Source: Accumulibacter sp036625275 (GTDB lineage: Bacteria > Pseudomonadota > Gammaproteobacteria > Burkholderiales > Rhodocyclaceae). From it: DNA of 64,000 nucleotides. The notes beneath the pieces were generated by a model, which was not told the origin of the DNA, searched no databases, and saw nothing but the letters and a program-made list of their open reading frames with translations. Below, one piece after another: positions 58,401 to 64,000 of the stretch. Both the position numbers and the translations under genes were made by a program. The stretch lies in contig NZ_JAZKUD010000004.1 in NCBI RefSeq assembly GCF_036625275.1, positions 96,401 through 160,400 on the forward strand, written 5' to 3'. Each line of letters begins with the position of its first letter. Position 1 is the first letter of the stretch.

Positions 58401-60564
58401 GCGTGGCCGTCTCGCCGACGTTGCCGGCAAGGTCAGTGGCGGTGGCCCGGAAGATCTGCGTGCCGTCGGCGAGCGGTGGCGAAGTGAATTCGGCGGACGG
58501 ACCGGTGAGCGACCATTGCGTGGGATCGCCATCCCGGCGCAGCACGATCGCACTGCCGTCCTCGGCAGTCAGGCGCAGCGTCGGTGTCGCGTCGCGGGTC
58601 AGCTCATCGTCGTCCCGGACGCCGCTGTCGCTCGCTGCGAGCAGATCCAGCCCCGGCGCCGCCGGCGCGGTCGTATCGAGCGTGAAGTCGATGGTCACGG
58701 TGGGCGAGCGGTTGCCCGCGGCATCTTCGGCGACGAGGCGCAGCGACTGCACGCCCTCGGGCAGGGTCGCGCCATGGACCGCGGCCAGACGCGCCGCATC
58801 GAGGACGAAGTGCCCGTCGGGTTGCAGGGCGCTGCTCACGTCGACGAACGACGCCGCGCTGGCGGCGAAGCTCGCCCACAAGCGGCGACCGCCACCGGTC
58901 TCGGTCAGCGTGCCGGCGATCGTCGGATCGCGGGTGAGGCGGTCGCTGGCAGAGGCTCCCGTATCGTTGGCCAGCGCCGCACTGAGCAGGGGTGCCTGCC
59001 GATCCGGTGCCGTCACCGACAAGGCGCTGAGACTGGCGGGAGAAACGAGCGCGCCATTGACGCGCACGCTGTCCGGGAAGGCCGGCGCGATGATCCGGGT
59101 CTCCCCGGTCAGCCGCCCGCCGACCAGCAGTTCCTGAATGCGGTTGGCGCTGGCGCTGCCGAGCACCTGGTCGTCGCCGTCGAGGTCGCGGCCATTGCGC
59201 GGGTCGAGGCCGACGAGAATCACGCTGTTGTCGAGGTGACCGGTAACGCGCAAGCGTGCCAGGGTGCCGGCGCGGAAGGTATCGGCCGCCTCGCCACTGC
59301 CGCCGAGGGCGGCGTCGCTGCCCAGATCGGCGCCGATGCGCACCGTCATTCCCCGCAGCGAGCCACCGACCTGCAGAAGCTGTAGCGCTGCCGCTGCGAG
59401 TTGGCCGGAGGCGTCGCCGCGCACGACGAGTTGCGTCAGCGGCGCCCGGACGTTGGCACGCCAGTCGGCGGCCGTCGTTTGCGCGCTGACGCTGTTGGCG
59501 CGACCGTTGATCGCCCACAGACCGGCGAGCGTACCGCCAATCTGCACCGTGCCGAGGATGAAGCCGGTCGCGCCGGCGCCGGAGAGGCGCCATTCGCCGC
59601 GTGCATCACCGGTCACGGTGAGGTTTGCCAGCGAAGCGCCTTCGATGCGCGCGCCCGCGTCGATCGAAGCCAGACTGAGCGTGTTGACCTGGGTGAAGCG
59701 CGCGTAGCCCGTTAGCACAGCGATTGGTGCCGTCAGGCTGCCGAGCGAGCGCTCTGCCTCCAGGCCGCTGAGCGTGATGCGGCCATCGCCGCCGCTGCCG
59801 GTCAAGGTAATCCGGGTGGTGGCATCGCTGCCGCTGACCGTCAGCCGATAGCCGCCGGCATCGGGCAGCAAGGTTGCCGAGCCGGGGCCGCTGATCGCCA
59901 GGGTGAAGCGCGTGCCGTCGGCGTCGATCCGTTCGAGCGCGGGGACCGGGCTGCGGCCGGGGATCTGGCCAACGGTGAAAGCGACCTCGAAGGGGACAGC
60001 GGCGAGCGCCTGGTTGTTCGTCTCGTCGCTTTCGGAAACGCTGTGACCGGGATCGATCACGCCGATCAGCGTATAGCGACCGGGGCTGGAGAAGGCGTGC
60101 GAATCGAGGTCGACCGCGATCGGATTGGCGCCGGGATGGAGCGTTCCGGCGGCGAGATCGCGGCGGCCGAGCAGCGGATCGGCGGCATCGAGCGTGCTGT
60201 CGGTTGAGGCGTAGAAGCGTACCTGCGTCGCCGGCACTTCGTCCCCCAGGCGATCGACGGTAAACAGGGCACTCAGCGCTTCGCCCGGGACGAGCGGAGC
60301 GGTGGTCGTGCTGTAGCTGAGGCTACCGGCCGCCAGATCGGCCGAGAGCAGCAGGCGCGGTTCGAGCGCTTCGAAGTACACCCGCGCCGGCTGGGCGTGG
60401 GCCGCCGCGCGCTGCGCCTGCCAGCGTCGCAGACAGTCGTGCAGCCAGCCGTGCAGGCGCGCGAGGAGACGGACCAGGAGGGGGCTGCAGCGGCGTGGTC
60501 CACGACGGGGCGGGTGAGGGGTGCGCATGGTCGACTCCGGAGAAACGCGGCAAGCCGCAGGCAT
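46489..60564 (-). CDS. Giant LEPR-XLL secreted protein with haloperoxidase-like, metzincin-like and FG-GAP repeat regions
   Basis: This is a single open frame of 4,691 residues. A basic N-terminus leads to the LEPR-XLL motif (YFEALEPRLLLSADLA, ~residues 62-77), then a CARDB-like domain (SESDETNNQAL) near 80-195. Many Ig-like repeats follow, with phrases such as DAAGNRS and FTLDT. Residues ~1030-1425 resemble vanadium haloperoxidase/PAP2 enzymes: KYTYGLWRPETAI, HPEYVSGHSTFSAA and GRSRIYGGIHYEF keep the Lys, Arg, Ser-Gly-His, Arg and His positions. A carboxypeptidase-regulatory-like module lies near 1750. HEAGHTLGLRH near 2460 is a metzincin zinc motif. Then come a choice-of-anchor-D-like domain (~2685-2780), a LVIVD-type propeller (~3030-3330), SbsA-type Ig domains (~3435 and ~3890), and 14 FG-GAP repeats at the C-terminus. 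It is probably a surface or matrix adhesin with embedded enzymes, exported by the nearby operon; export route is inference. High-identity repeats may be assembly-sensitive. Confidence 0.88.
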   Translation of the reverse strand: MPAACRVSPESTMRTPHPPRRGPRRCSPLLVRLLARLHGWLHDCLRRWQAQRAAAHAQPARVYFEALEPRLLLSADLAAGSLSYSTTTAPLVPGEALSALFTVDRLGDEVPATQVRFYASTDSTLDAADPLLGRRDLAAGTLHPGANPIAVDLDSHAFSSPGRYTLIGVIDPGHSVSESDETNNQALAAVPFEVAFTVGQIPGRSPVPALERIDADGTRFTLAISGPGSATLLPDAGGYRLTVSGSDATTRITLTGSGGDGRITLSGLEAERSLGSLTAPIAVLTGYARFTQVNTLSLASIDAGARIEGASLANLTVTGDARGEWRLSGAGATGFILGTVQIGGTLAGLWAINGRANSVSAQTTAADWRANVRAPLTQLVVRGDASGQLAAAALQLLQVGGSLRGMTVRIGADLGSDAALGGSGEAADTFRAGTLARLRVTGHLDNSVILVGLDPRNGRDLDGDDQVLGSASANRIQELLVGGRLTGETRIIAPAFPDSVRVNGALVSPASLSALSVTAPDRQAPLLSAALANDTGASASDRLTRDPTIAGTLTETGGGRRLWASFAASAASFVDVSSALQPDGHFVLDAARLAAVHGATLPEGVQSLRLVAEDAAGNRSPTVTIDFTLDTTAPAAPGLDLLAASDSGVRDDDELTRDATPTLRLTAEDGSAIVLRRDGDPTQWSLTGPSAEFTSPPLADGTQIFRATATDLAGNVGETATLALSIDTEAPALVHLGLDPASDTGAVGDLQTNAAVIALVGQTVPGVSVRLLDPATSTIADGTGDFRLADLPLAVGDNAFQVVLSDAAGNETNDSIVVTRLALPADTTAPTLSAALIADTGASASDGLTFDARFAGSASDDVGVVQLLAQLDPATPDAPFADLTTLLATDGAFTLARSTLDALAGGTLADGAHTLRFVVVDAAGNRSDVLERHFTLDTAAPAFTGFGLSVSDATNATLDETSAGSVQLKGSAEADATIRLDAQDLEVLAGAGGAFVMPGVALALGANELTLTASDAAGNSTTFDRTLTRTAVVQADAVLEWNDLALRAVQLDVTDPPVATRTLAMVSLAQYDALAAIEGTPAYLVGRSVSGPVSAPAAVAVAAHRVLSQTYPAQQAVFDNALAADLAAIADGKAKDQGIALGLAIADAVLALRTHDGAQDFVAYDGSTALGQWRPTGPMFDVADDPQWGTVQPFALSSPDQLRPAAPPALDTAAYVVAVEEVKRLGSATSSERSADQTEQALFWADGKGSYTPPGHWNQIAEEVARAKGNSLAANARLFAQLNVALADAAIAAWDAKYTYGLWRPETAIQNADLDDNDATTVDAAWRPLLLTPPHPEYVSGHSTFSAAAAGILAATFGDATAFSTTSATLPGVTRSFTSFTQAAQEAGRSRIYGGIHYEFTNQTGQQLGTQVAEAVLARFALTSDTQAPAIVLDDTPAATNANLTLTGQVLDNLSGVASAQFRIDDGALQALVLDATGSFTVTTALATDGSADGAHTLTIVARDAAGNHNAGVTRGFTLDTFAPTLTLDSLVDGDTLSAASRLAGTANATGSALTQLSYRIDGGTSRSLIFDASGAFDEALAYGDLDVGSHALVLTARDAAGNLATLTRTLVVDALAPLTVTSLTPTDGSDDVGVTVRPQVRFARAVDAATLTADSFYATGPDGSTLAATIVPANDGTFAWLFFTDPMPGASQVTLHVDGSKIRGAADGRLLDADGDGTAGGTLTQQFTTVSRSAVIGTTLVGKVVDPGPDLEPMSFDDIRRGADGVIHTPDDVFLLPIAHAKVYLLGLEDRVVYTDENGNFELTDVPAGTVKVAVDGRTATNAPAGVFFPEMVMDVELLPGVTNTVMGGMGATAERLANVDRREVYLPRVPTNALQPVSNTGTTVITLTDAASAPQLTEQERAALTLTVNPGSAIGEDGHVLDDVQIGISTVPPELVRDMLPPGVLQHTFDITIQAPGVAAFAEPVQITSPNVFHAAPGTKLNLLSFDHTTGMLVINGTGTVSADGLTVVSDPESGIRAPGWHGWTPPGGPSSPPCPPGTPHPVDVPPVPDATGLKDRFYSNDDGEFTLSFSNNAPRIDPSRNATDPVNCEATPLVVELTIDGPSADFLNGLTFIGNKDSFELYPGQQKSHKVDVKDLLANIIKAEKDVLYGCSVTVKGWKFSTPGTLLLDEKIYLYRFLDAADGSLTDLVGPHKDGIVDMADTLNDGTGGTVVTRRPFVIDTGSEKPTLTVTDTTHFPDIGTGAEFVFDPQATSSAKVPFTSPVQVKTPTGAVAGTLTLRGEATPKQQININKAQFLSAMKAILADATAVGGDVSPVLFTEAERAIFPDDAAINAFADDLATAVIAKFAGVSAGIELGSDTYSIIINYKSNATVGEYGTSGSPAPADGIDNRTLMAAWYPNRSKYSEAVQNYLISSLIVNQSFSSNVTVYVDNGIERAERGLPLELTRAQMIAEMAKFVAHEAGHTLGLRHTGTAGGGAGTQEVQTIELLDGVAGDTFKLSFLGKTTSALAFDATAAQVQTALNNLASLKGAAANVAVTGGTGGPYTVTFQNELTNQNVPLIEPRDATRALRLTVATTTQGSGSYTGLKLVANGNQDIMWQAIVDVAGSLNFVDGLGLSGLRVGLHLDSTTEAQKMLNFWTNHVTAGGWYDAEGIEEDVQSIPFAGAALALIDGSDKVIDDSLDFGTATIGQPVTSQTLTLKNFGGSPLTIASLGIAEAGGAFSVDPVAAGTVVAPGSTLPVVIRFNPSTSGTLKSRLHIESNDTSGFFTEITLEGRAVHTTPQLKVDIPNNNIGGQDVSVGAKHVHGVATLRNDGLQPLEIASLTLDDTTAGFSLIDLPPGFDAAHPIVLASGESLDLGIAFDPSRLGIARTALNVLCNDPITPLFSCSVVGTGTGDLLETLDWGRDYVALEYDDGTVAPVMRTVSDDAGNWSFFLGPDSRVHYAIFDPASGLIAHGYDITATSGSSALTGGEFGASTAPDTDFDGLPDDIEFAIGTSSEKSDSDRDGLDDFAEVDMGLNPLDGRGLPAGMLAVTGLQGEAKEVVLAGRTDGASGQLAYVATGSYGLAIVDPRNLLKPIVVGQLELPGDAVDVSLDSRLNLAAVATGVSVEVVDVSNSNAPRVARSIPVAARQVEVADGVAYVAVGNVIESYKLLTGERVESAPSGAGDIVGLVADRGVLFAADAGGRLASVDISSATMAPLGGIDLPASSGQVFVGDGVAYVGGGATGGFVTVDVSDPSAMVLLSGVDSAAIAGNAIVASGSGDALTLGTNAAGPVLSVADVRDPTRTDQRVNSFRLPATAHSLAVGSGLAFIAGGTSGLVVVNYRPFDTEGKPPIVTLSAPGADIDPATDGVQVLEGTTLALDVAVEDDRQLARVELLVDGQVAISDVSYPWPGSVVLPTIKGSDDTVSIRLRAVDTGGNVGLSAPIDLQLMRDTVAPALVGSNAPDGAIKGTTFRVLTLEFSEAIAAGTVTPSTVVLSDSSGTVIAAQDVQLRRNGIELQVTYPPLAEGAYQLRLVAPAITDRAGNPLGATDIISGFTIGETHTVEWIGSRSGFWDDPANWSSGVLPGPGDDVVIDVAPGGLIDHRAGATTIRSLTANGNLRLSGGTLELTADSSISGAFTLTDGTLSGAGTLTLAGNGNRWDGGAMTGSGTTRVAPAADLLVTGRLGALTLAERTIRNDGTIVVDRGAAGEVLIQPSGAALIRNLGTFEFAGRARIGDATHPVAGPRFENQGLLRVRADTVLAVDLDNAGTVEVSAGSRLSLAGASTGNSRGAFLVAEGATLSLPGRQRFESTASASGGGRIDLGSSGRLAMTGGSYDLTVALADSAELSIEAPTTIRFLEMTGGTLSGTGPLTLTLPQSELLGGTITVPLIEPPDTIRPTIIESSVTDGAIYGLGLGHITLRFSEAMRPESLVPGHFFLLDDAGERIDVLSVSIGARFRSVTLEVPRLTTGGYRLVVAGNQLEDHRAGNRLADGDWTIAAFRATPRLFDGALYPTGAGTRSAVLGDLDGDGDLDIVTANYYSSASVLLGNGDGSFAARVDYALPRWAASVTLGDVDGDGDLDIVTANSYSASASVLLGNGDGSFAARVDYALPGRVASVALGDVDGDGDLDIVTANDSSLGDGDLDIVTAASDFSSSSASVLLGNGDGSFAARVDYALPYGAASVTLGDVDGDGDLDIVTANSSYFSSHSSASVLLGNGDGSFAARVDYALPRLAASVTLGDVDGDGDLDIVTANSYSASASVLLGNGDGSFAARVDYALPRWAASVTLGDVDGDGDLDIVTANSYSASASVLLGNGDGSFAARVDYALPYGATSVALGDVDGDVDGDLDIVTANSSSASVLLGNGDGSFAARVDYALPDEARSVTLGDVDGDGDLDIVTANYYSASVLLGNGDGSFAAPVDYALPGGAYSVALGDVDGDGDLDIVTANYYSSASVLPGNGDGSFAARVDYALPGGAYSVALGDVDSDGDLDIVTANYYSSASVLLGNGDGSFAARVDYALPDEARSVTLGDVDGDGDLDIVTANYYSSASVLLGNGDGSFAARVDYALPGGAASVTLGDVDGDGDLDIVTANYSSASVLLGNGDGSFAAPVDYALPDETRSVTLGDVDGDGDLDIVTANYSSSSASVLLGNGDGSFAARVDYALPRGAYSVALGDVDGDSDPDIVTANLFSSSASVLLNRLR
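46492..48540 (-). repeat. Tandem FG-GAP/VCBS-type repeat array (14 units) inside the giant gene
   Basis: Fourteen units of roughly 45-50 codons share the core LGDVDGDGDLDIVTAN, ASVLLGNGDGSFAARVDYALP and then a short variable link. The DNA of the units is almost identical. Acidic DxDxDG loops should bind calcium, and units of this type usually form beta-propellers. Unit 3 contains a partial internal duplication and unit 7 an in-frame slip (DGDVDGD). The last unit is cut short and ends the protein at VLLNRLR. Confidence 0.9.
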
Positions 60565-60651
60565 GATTCGGTCAGGAGGGTTCAGTCAGCAAAGCGCCTG
60601 GGGGCAGGCGGCCCAATGCCTGGCGCTGCTCGCCAGCGTCGGCTGACCGCG

Positions 60652-61182
60652 TTAGCGTCGGCGCAAGACCCCGACGCCGGCAAGTGCAAGCGTTGCAAGC
60701 CACAAGCTGCCAGGAAGCGGCACACCGGTCGGCGTTGGTGGCGCGGTGGGTCCGATGCCGATTCGCGAGAAGAAATCATCGAGCACCTCGAACCACTGGC
60801 TGCCGGGAGTGCCGCTGGCCAACCAGGAGAATTCGACGCTCAAGGGGCTGGCCTCGCCGGTCAGTTGCGCGACAAGGGCGGTGAGACCGACCCAGCCGTC
60901 GGCGGGGAAAGCGGGCTCCGGGGCGACGACGAGCGACGACCAGCGCGACGGGTCGGGCGGGGTGACGAGGTCGAGATCGGCATACAAGGCTGGGGAGAAG
61001 AGTAGATTGAGCGAAAAATACTGCGCCACCGGGCCGCTCACCGTATAGTCGTAGCGCCAGCGGTCGAAGCCAGGGACGGCATCGGGAAGATCACTCGCGA
61101 CATAGCGGACCTCCACCGCCCCCACACTGCCGGCCCAGACGGCACCCGCCAAAGCCAAAGCACGACCCATTTTGTACGGCAT
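60652..61182 (-). CDS. PEP-CTERM-like exported protein
   Basis: This exported protein of 176 residues has a signal peptide (ALALAGAVWAGSVGAVE, cut near residue 22). Its C-terminus is PEP-CTERM-like: VPLPGSLWLATLALAGVGVLRRR shows a VPLPG variant of the usual VPEP motif, a hydrophobic helix and an Arg cluster. The start at 61182 follows GGGAGAG; the frame start at 61227 is less likely. The mature part is small and without a recognised motif. It lies 87 bases upstream of the giant gene on the same strand and is preceded by a copy of the luxR-type promoter, so the two genes may be co-transcribed. Confidence 0.8.
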   Translation of the reverse strand: MPYKMGRALALAGAVWAGSVGAVEVRYVASDLPDAVPGFDRWRYDYTVSGPVAQYFSLNLLFSPALYADLDLVTPPDPSRWSSLVVAPEPAFPADGWVGLTALVAQLTGEASPLSVEFSWLASGTPGSQWFEVLDDFFSRIGIGPTAPPTPTGVPLPGSLWLATLALAGVGVLRRR

Positions 61183-61231
61183 CCGTTTTCTCTCCCTATA
61201 TAAATACCCAACTCCCACGTTGGGCACTGCC

Positions 61232-61562
61232 CGTTCCCGATAGAGTGTCGCGCGCCTACAGGCGCCCTACCATTAAAAAACCTTATCATGTTCACCCGTC
61301 CTGTCCATCCCCCCCAAGGGGGATTTTGAGGGCGGGAATGTTTCGCCGTTGCCAAGACGGGGACACGGACAAATCACCGGCGGTGGACTCCCACAAGAAG
61401 AGGATGAGCGCAGACCACGACGATCAGGACCATTGGACACCTCTCGGGGCACGGCTTCACGTCGTTTATGAAATCAACGACCGGGAGCAGATGCTGATCC
61501 GATTCTTTCAGGGGCTCGCGAGGGGCTGCGCTTTTCTTCCGGGAGGGCTTCGCCTTCGACTG
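61232..61562 (+). repeat. Duplicated promoter plus 5' end of luxR-type gene, copy 2
   Basis: This is the partner of the segment at 43030-43345. Similarity runs from the upstream TTCCCGATAGAGTGTCGCGC through the Shine-Dalgarno region and the first ~37 codons. An internal deletion of about 40 bases between CCGGG direct repeats then joins to GAGGGCTTCGCCTTCGA, which is found further inside the intact gene. Confidence 0.85.
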
Positions 61563-61574
61563 CGCGGACATTGA
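61404..61574 (+). pseudogene. Truncated luxR-type regulator fragment
   Basis: Fifty-six codons start MSADHDDQDHWTPLGARLHV and follow the first ~37 residues of the intact regulator (HVVYEINDREQMLIRFFQ), then shift frame and stop. No DNA-binding domain remains. The fragment marks the far end of the giant-gene region and carries the duplicated promoter. Confidence 0.85.
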
Positions 61575-61645
61575 TCCTGCTCCGGAGGCGGACGGATGAA
61601 GGCGGACAGATGCTCTGAGCGTTCTGGTCCTGCTACCATTCGGCC

Positions 61646-62620
61646 ATGGCAAACCCTCACGACACGGGCTACAAACTCCTCTTCTCCACGCCGGAACTGG
61701 TGCGCGACCTGATTCTCGGCTTCGTGCCGGATGAATGGCTGCACGGACTCGATTACAGCACTCTGGAGCGAGTGCCGGGCAGCTACGTCACCGAAGACTT
61801 CGGCCACCGGGCTGACGACATCGTCTGGCGGGTCAAGGTAGGCGGGGAATGGGTGTATCTGTACCTGCTGATCGAATTCCAGAGCCGCGTCGACAAGTAC
61901 ATGGCCCTGCGCATGATGGTCTATGGGGGGCTGCTCTATCAGGACCTGCTCAAGCGCGGTGAAGTCCTGGCCGACGGCCGCTTGCCGCCGGTCCTGCCCA
62001 TCGTCCTCTACAACGGTAGTCAGCGCTGGTCGGCGGTCACCGACGTGTTTGACCTGATCCCGCCGGTGCCGGGCTTGGTCGAGCAGTTCAAGCCGCGGCT
62101 GAAATACCTGTTGATCGACGAGAACGCCTGGAGCGACCGCGAATTGGCCTCGCTCAGGAACCTCGTGGCGGCCGTCTTCCGGATCGAACACCCGGCGTCG
62201 CCGGAAGCCATCGGCGGCCTGCTGAGCCTGCTCGACGAGTGGCTGGCCGACCGGCCCGACCTGCGCCGGATGTTCGCGCTCTGGATCCGGGCAACCTTGA
62301 TGCGCAAGGCCGAATACCGTATCGTGTTGCCTCGGATAGATGATCTACAGGAGCTGAAGGTCATGTTGGCGGAACGACTCGAGGAATGGGCGCAGGCCTA
62401 CAAGGCCGAGGGGAAGGCCGAGGGTAAGGCCGAGGGGAAAGCAGAGGGGAAAGCGGAAGGTGAAGCGCTGGCGCTGCAGAAATTGCTCAAGAAGCGCTTT
62501 GGTGCCGTCCCTGCGGAGGTTCTGGGGAAGATCTCCACCGCCTCCCTCGAGCAGATTGAGGCGTGGCTGGATCAGGTTCTTGATGCTCGGAGTGTGGATG
62601 ACCTCTTTGGGCCAATCTGA
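61646..62620 (+). CDS. Rpn-family recombination-promoting nuclease / PD-(D/E)XK transposase-like protein, copy 1
   Basis: This 324-residue protein of the Rpn (YhgA-like, transposase_31) family comprises DNA nucleases that increase recA-independent recombination. The start MANPHDTGYKLLFSTPELVRDLI is typical. The PD-(D/E)XK core is visible as HRADDIVWRVKVGGEWVYLYLLIEFQSRVD, with the Asp and the ExQ motif near residues 50-80, then YGGLLYQDLLK and LPIVLYNGSQRW. Near residue 250, five KAEG repeats form a charged helical linker, followed by LQKLLKKRFGAVPAEVLGKI. A nearly identical second copy follows in tandem. Confidence 0.9.
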   Translation: MANPHDTGYKLLFSTPELVRDLILGFVPDEWLHGLDYSTLERVPGSYVTEDFGHRADDIVWRVKVGGEWVYLYLLIEFQSRVDKYMALRMMVYGGLLYQDLLKRGEVLADGRLPPVLPIVLYNGSQRWSAVTDVFDLIPPVPGLVEQFKPRLKYLLIDENAWSDRELASLRNLVAAVFRIEHPASPEAIGGLLSLLDEWLADRPDLRRMFALWIRATLMRKAEYRIVLPRIDDLQELKVMLAERLEEWAQAYKAEGKAEGKAEGKAEGKAEGEALALQKLLKKRFGAVPAEVLGKISTASLEQIEAWLDQVLDARSVDDLFGPI

Positions 62621-62833
62621 GGCTGAAGCCGCGCGTGTTACGTCCCGCAGTACGCCAGACTCTTCATTTCGACCTACTATCTCTGAGGGGAGGGCGAGGT
62701 GAGGACCACAACTCGGCGCCATTAGCGCTTGCTCGAAATCGTCACCCGCCCGGAGCCATTGATCGTCCTTCGGAAGCGGGCCGCTGCAGGCGGCCGGATG
62801 TCCTGACCGTCCTAGTCCTGCTACCATTCGGCC

Positions 62834-63790
62834 ATGGCAAACGCTCACGACACCGGCTACAAACTCCTCTTCTCCACGCCGGAACTGGTGCGCGACCTGA
62901 TTCTCGGCTTCGTGCCGGATGAATGGCTGCACGGACTCGATTACAGCACCCTGGAGCGAGTGCCCGGCAGCTACGTCACCGAAGACTTCGGCCACCGGGC
63001 CGACGACATCGTCTGGCGGGTGAAAGTGGGCGGGGAGTGGGTGTATCTGTACTTGCTGATCGAATTCCAGAGCCGCGTCGACAAGTACATGGCCCTGCGC
63101 ATGATGGTCTATGGGGGGCTGCTCTATCAGGACCTGCTCAAGCGCGGTGAAGTCCTGGCCGACGGCCGCCTGCCGCCGGTCCTGCCCATCGTCCTCTACA
63201 ACGGCAGTCAGCGCTGGTCGGCGGTCACCGACGTGTTTGACCTGATCCCGCCGGTGCCGGGCTTGGTCGAGCAGTTCAAGCCCCGGCTGAAATACCTGTT
63301 GATCGACGAGAACGCCTGGAGCGACCGCGAGTTGGCCTCGCTCAGGAACCTCGTTGCCGCCGTCTTCCGGATCGAACACCCGGCGTCGCCGGAGGCCATC
63401 GGCGGCCTGCTGAGCCTGCTCGACGAGTGGCTGGCCGACCGGCCCGACCTGCGCCGGATGTTCGCGCTCTGGATCCGGGCGACCTTGATGCGCAAGGCCG
63501 AATACCGTATCGTGTTGCCTCGGATAGATGATCTACAGGAGCTGAAGGTCATGTTGGCGGAACGACTCGAGGAATGGGCGCAGGCCTACAAGGCCGAGGG
63601 GAAGGCCGAGGGCAAGGCCGAGGGTGAAGCGCTGGCACTGCAGAAGCTGCTCAAGAAGCGTTTTGGTGCCGTCCCTGCGGAGGTTCTGGGGAAGATCTCC
63701 ACCGCCTCCCTCGAGCAGATTGAGGCGTGGCTGGACCAGGTGCTCGATGCCCGGAGTCTGGATGACCTCTTTGGGCCCATCCTAGCCTGA
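62834..63790 (+). CDS. Rpn-family nuclease, tandem copy 2
   Basis: This 318-residue copy is almost identical to the gene at 61646 across the whole nuclease domain (differences such as MANAHD for MANPHD are few). It has three KAEG repeats instead of five and two extra residues (LA) at the C-terminus. The upstream ~50 bases, ending CTGCTACCATTCGGCC before the ATG, are also duplicated, so each copy has its own leader. Catalytic residues are intact. The pair arose by recent tandem duplication or gene conversion. Confidence 0.9.
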   Translation: MANAHDTGYKLLFSTPELVRDLILGFVPDEWLHGLDYSTLERVPGSYVTEDFGHRADDIVWRVKVGGEWVYLYLLIEFQSRVDKYMALRMMVYGGLLYQDLLKRGEVLADGRLPPVLPIVLYNGSQRWSAVTDVFDLIPPVPGLVEQFKPRLKYLLIDENAWSDRELASLRNLVAAVFRIEHPASPEAIGGLLSLLDEWLADRPDLRRMFALWIRATLMRKAEYRIVLPRIDDLQELKVMLAERLEEWAQAYKAEGKAEGKAEGEALALQKLLKKRFGAVPAEVLGKISTASLEQIEAWLDQVLDARSLDDLFGPILA

Positions 63791-64000
63791 GGCAGCGCGT
63801 TTTTCCCCAACGGTCATGGCTTTCTGAGCCACCCCGGAAGGGATGAAACCGATGACTGTTCCCTTCCCCCAGACCCCTTGTATGCTTCGTTTCATGGTTT
63901 TTGGTTCATTTGGGAGAGCATGGGAAGTGATGGCTGAAAGGGGGTCAAGAGGACCGTGGAATAAATGCGAGAGAGGTATTTTCTCTCGCGTTTATGCCGC
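63791..64000. other. Terminal intergenic stretch
   Basis: No gene is recognised after the second Rpn copy up to the window edge. A strong hairpin lies at its end. Confidence 0.5.
63961..63995. terminator. Strong 14-bp hairpin, possible bidirectional terminator
   Basis: ATAAATGCGAGAGA pairs with TCTCTCGCGTTTAT (one G-U wobble) around a 7-nt loop GGTATTT. There is an A/T-rich foot on both sides but no long U-tract; it may end transcription from either direction. Confidence 0.5.

Noticed and set aside
55538..59137. Large frames of 600 codons or more on both strands within the giant gene (55538-57445 minus, 57326-59137 plus)
   Set aside because: They overlap the haloperoxidase-like and Ig-like regions in other frames and have Arg/Ala/Ser-rich low-complexity translations typical of shadows.

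Overview
The window is high-GC DNA from a Gram-negative bacterium, most likely a betaproteobacterium of the Rhodocyclales (Candidatus Accumulibacter or a close relative). This is inferred from gene content and style, not from a marker gene: PEP-CTERM surface proteins, a propionate/acetate-type CoA-transferase, sucCD, a MacAB-TolC type operon, Rpn-family nucleases, many two-component proteins, and dispersed GC-rich palindromes. No rRNA, tRNA or CRISPR array was seen. Decaying mobile DNA and at least two broken genes suggest either real decay or an uncorrected draft assembly.

Layout. 1-2.1 kb: the end of a ferric-reductase-like flavoprotein, a cytochrome b5-like protein, and a Zur-type repressor behind a perfect Zur-box-like palindrome. 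2.2-6.6 kb: remnants of two insertion sequences around a PEP-CTERM protein and a DgkA/PAP2 lipid-phosphate pair. 6.6-11.2 kb: a frameshifted CHASE2-PAS-GGDEF-EAL gene beside a LysM/FecR protein. 11.2-11.6 kb: a group II intron domain V remnant and a 79-bp dispersed repeat. 11.6-15.5 kb: tonB-exbB-exbD, then an adenine methyltransferase with the stump of a PaeR7I/XhoI-like endonuclease. 15.7-26.6 kb: DUF2889, sucCD with terminator, an ornithine-cyclodeaminase-like gene, and a signalling block (PP2C phosphatase, FHA protein, class II cyclic-nucleotide phosphodiesterase-like hydrolase, sensor kinase, NarL-type regulator, two lone receivers). 26.8-32.3 kb: gamma-carbonic anhydrase and a four-gene efflux operon. 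32.5-35.7 kb: DUF3301, CoA-transferase and GST.

35.9-61.2 kb is the most distinctive part. A four-gene minus-strand operon encodes a GAF-HlyD membrane fusion protein, a PqqD-like/M50 peptidase/HlyD fusion, a short SecA-like ATPase and a second HlyD/CusB-type adaptor. A LuxR-type regulator is divergent from it. After cysC and a TIGR03032-like gene comes one 4,691-residue gene: a LEPR-XLL secreted protein with Ig-like domains, an embedded vanadium-haloperoxidase/PAP2-like domain, a metzincin zinc motif, a beta-propeller and 14 FG-GAP/VCBS-type repeats. A PEP-CTERM-like gene follows. The LuxR promoter and the 5' end of its gene are duplicated at the far border (61.2-61.6 kb), so a related promoter faces that PEP-CTERM gene. 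I propose that the operon is a dedicated export/maturation system for the giant protein under LuxR control. This is inference from proximity and domain content.

The window ends with two nearly identical tandem Rpn-type nuclease genes and a strong hairpin.
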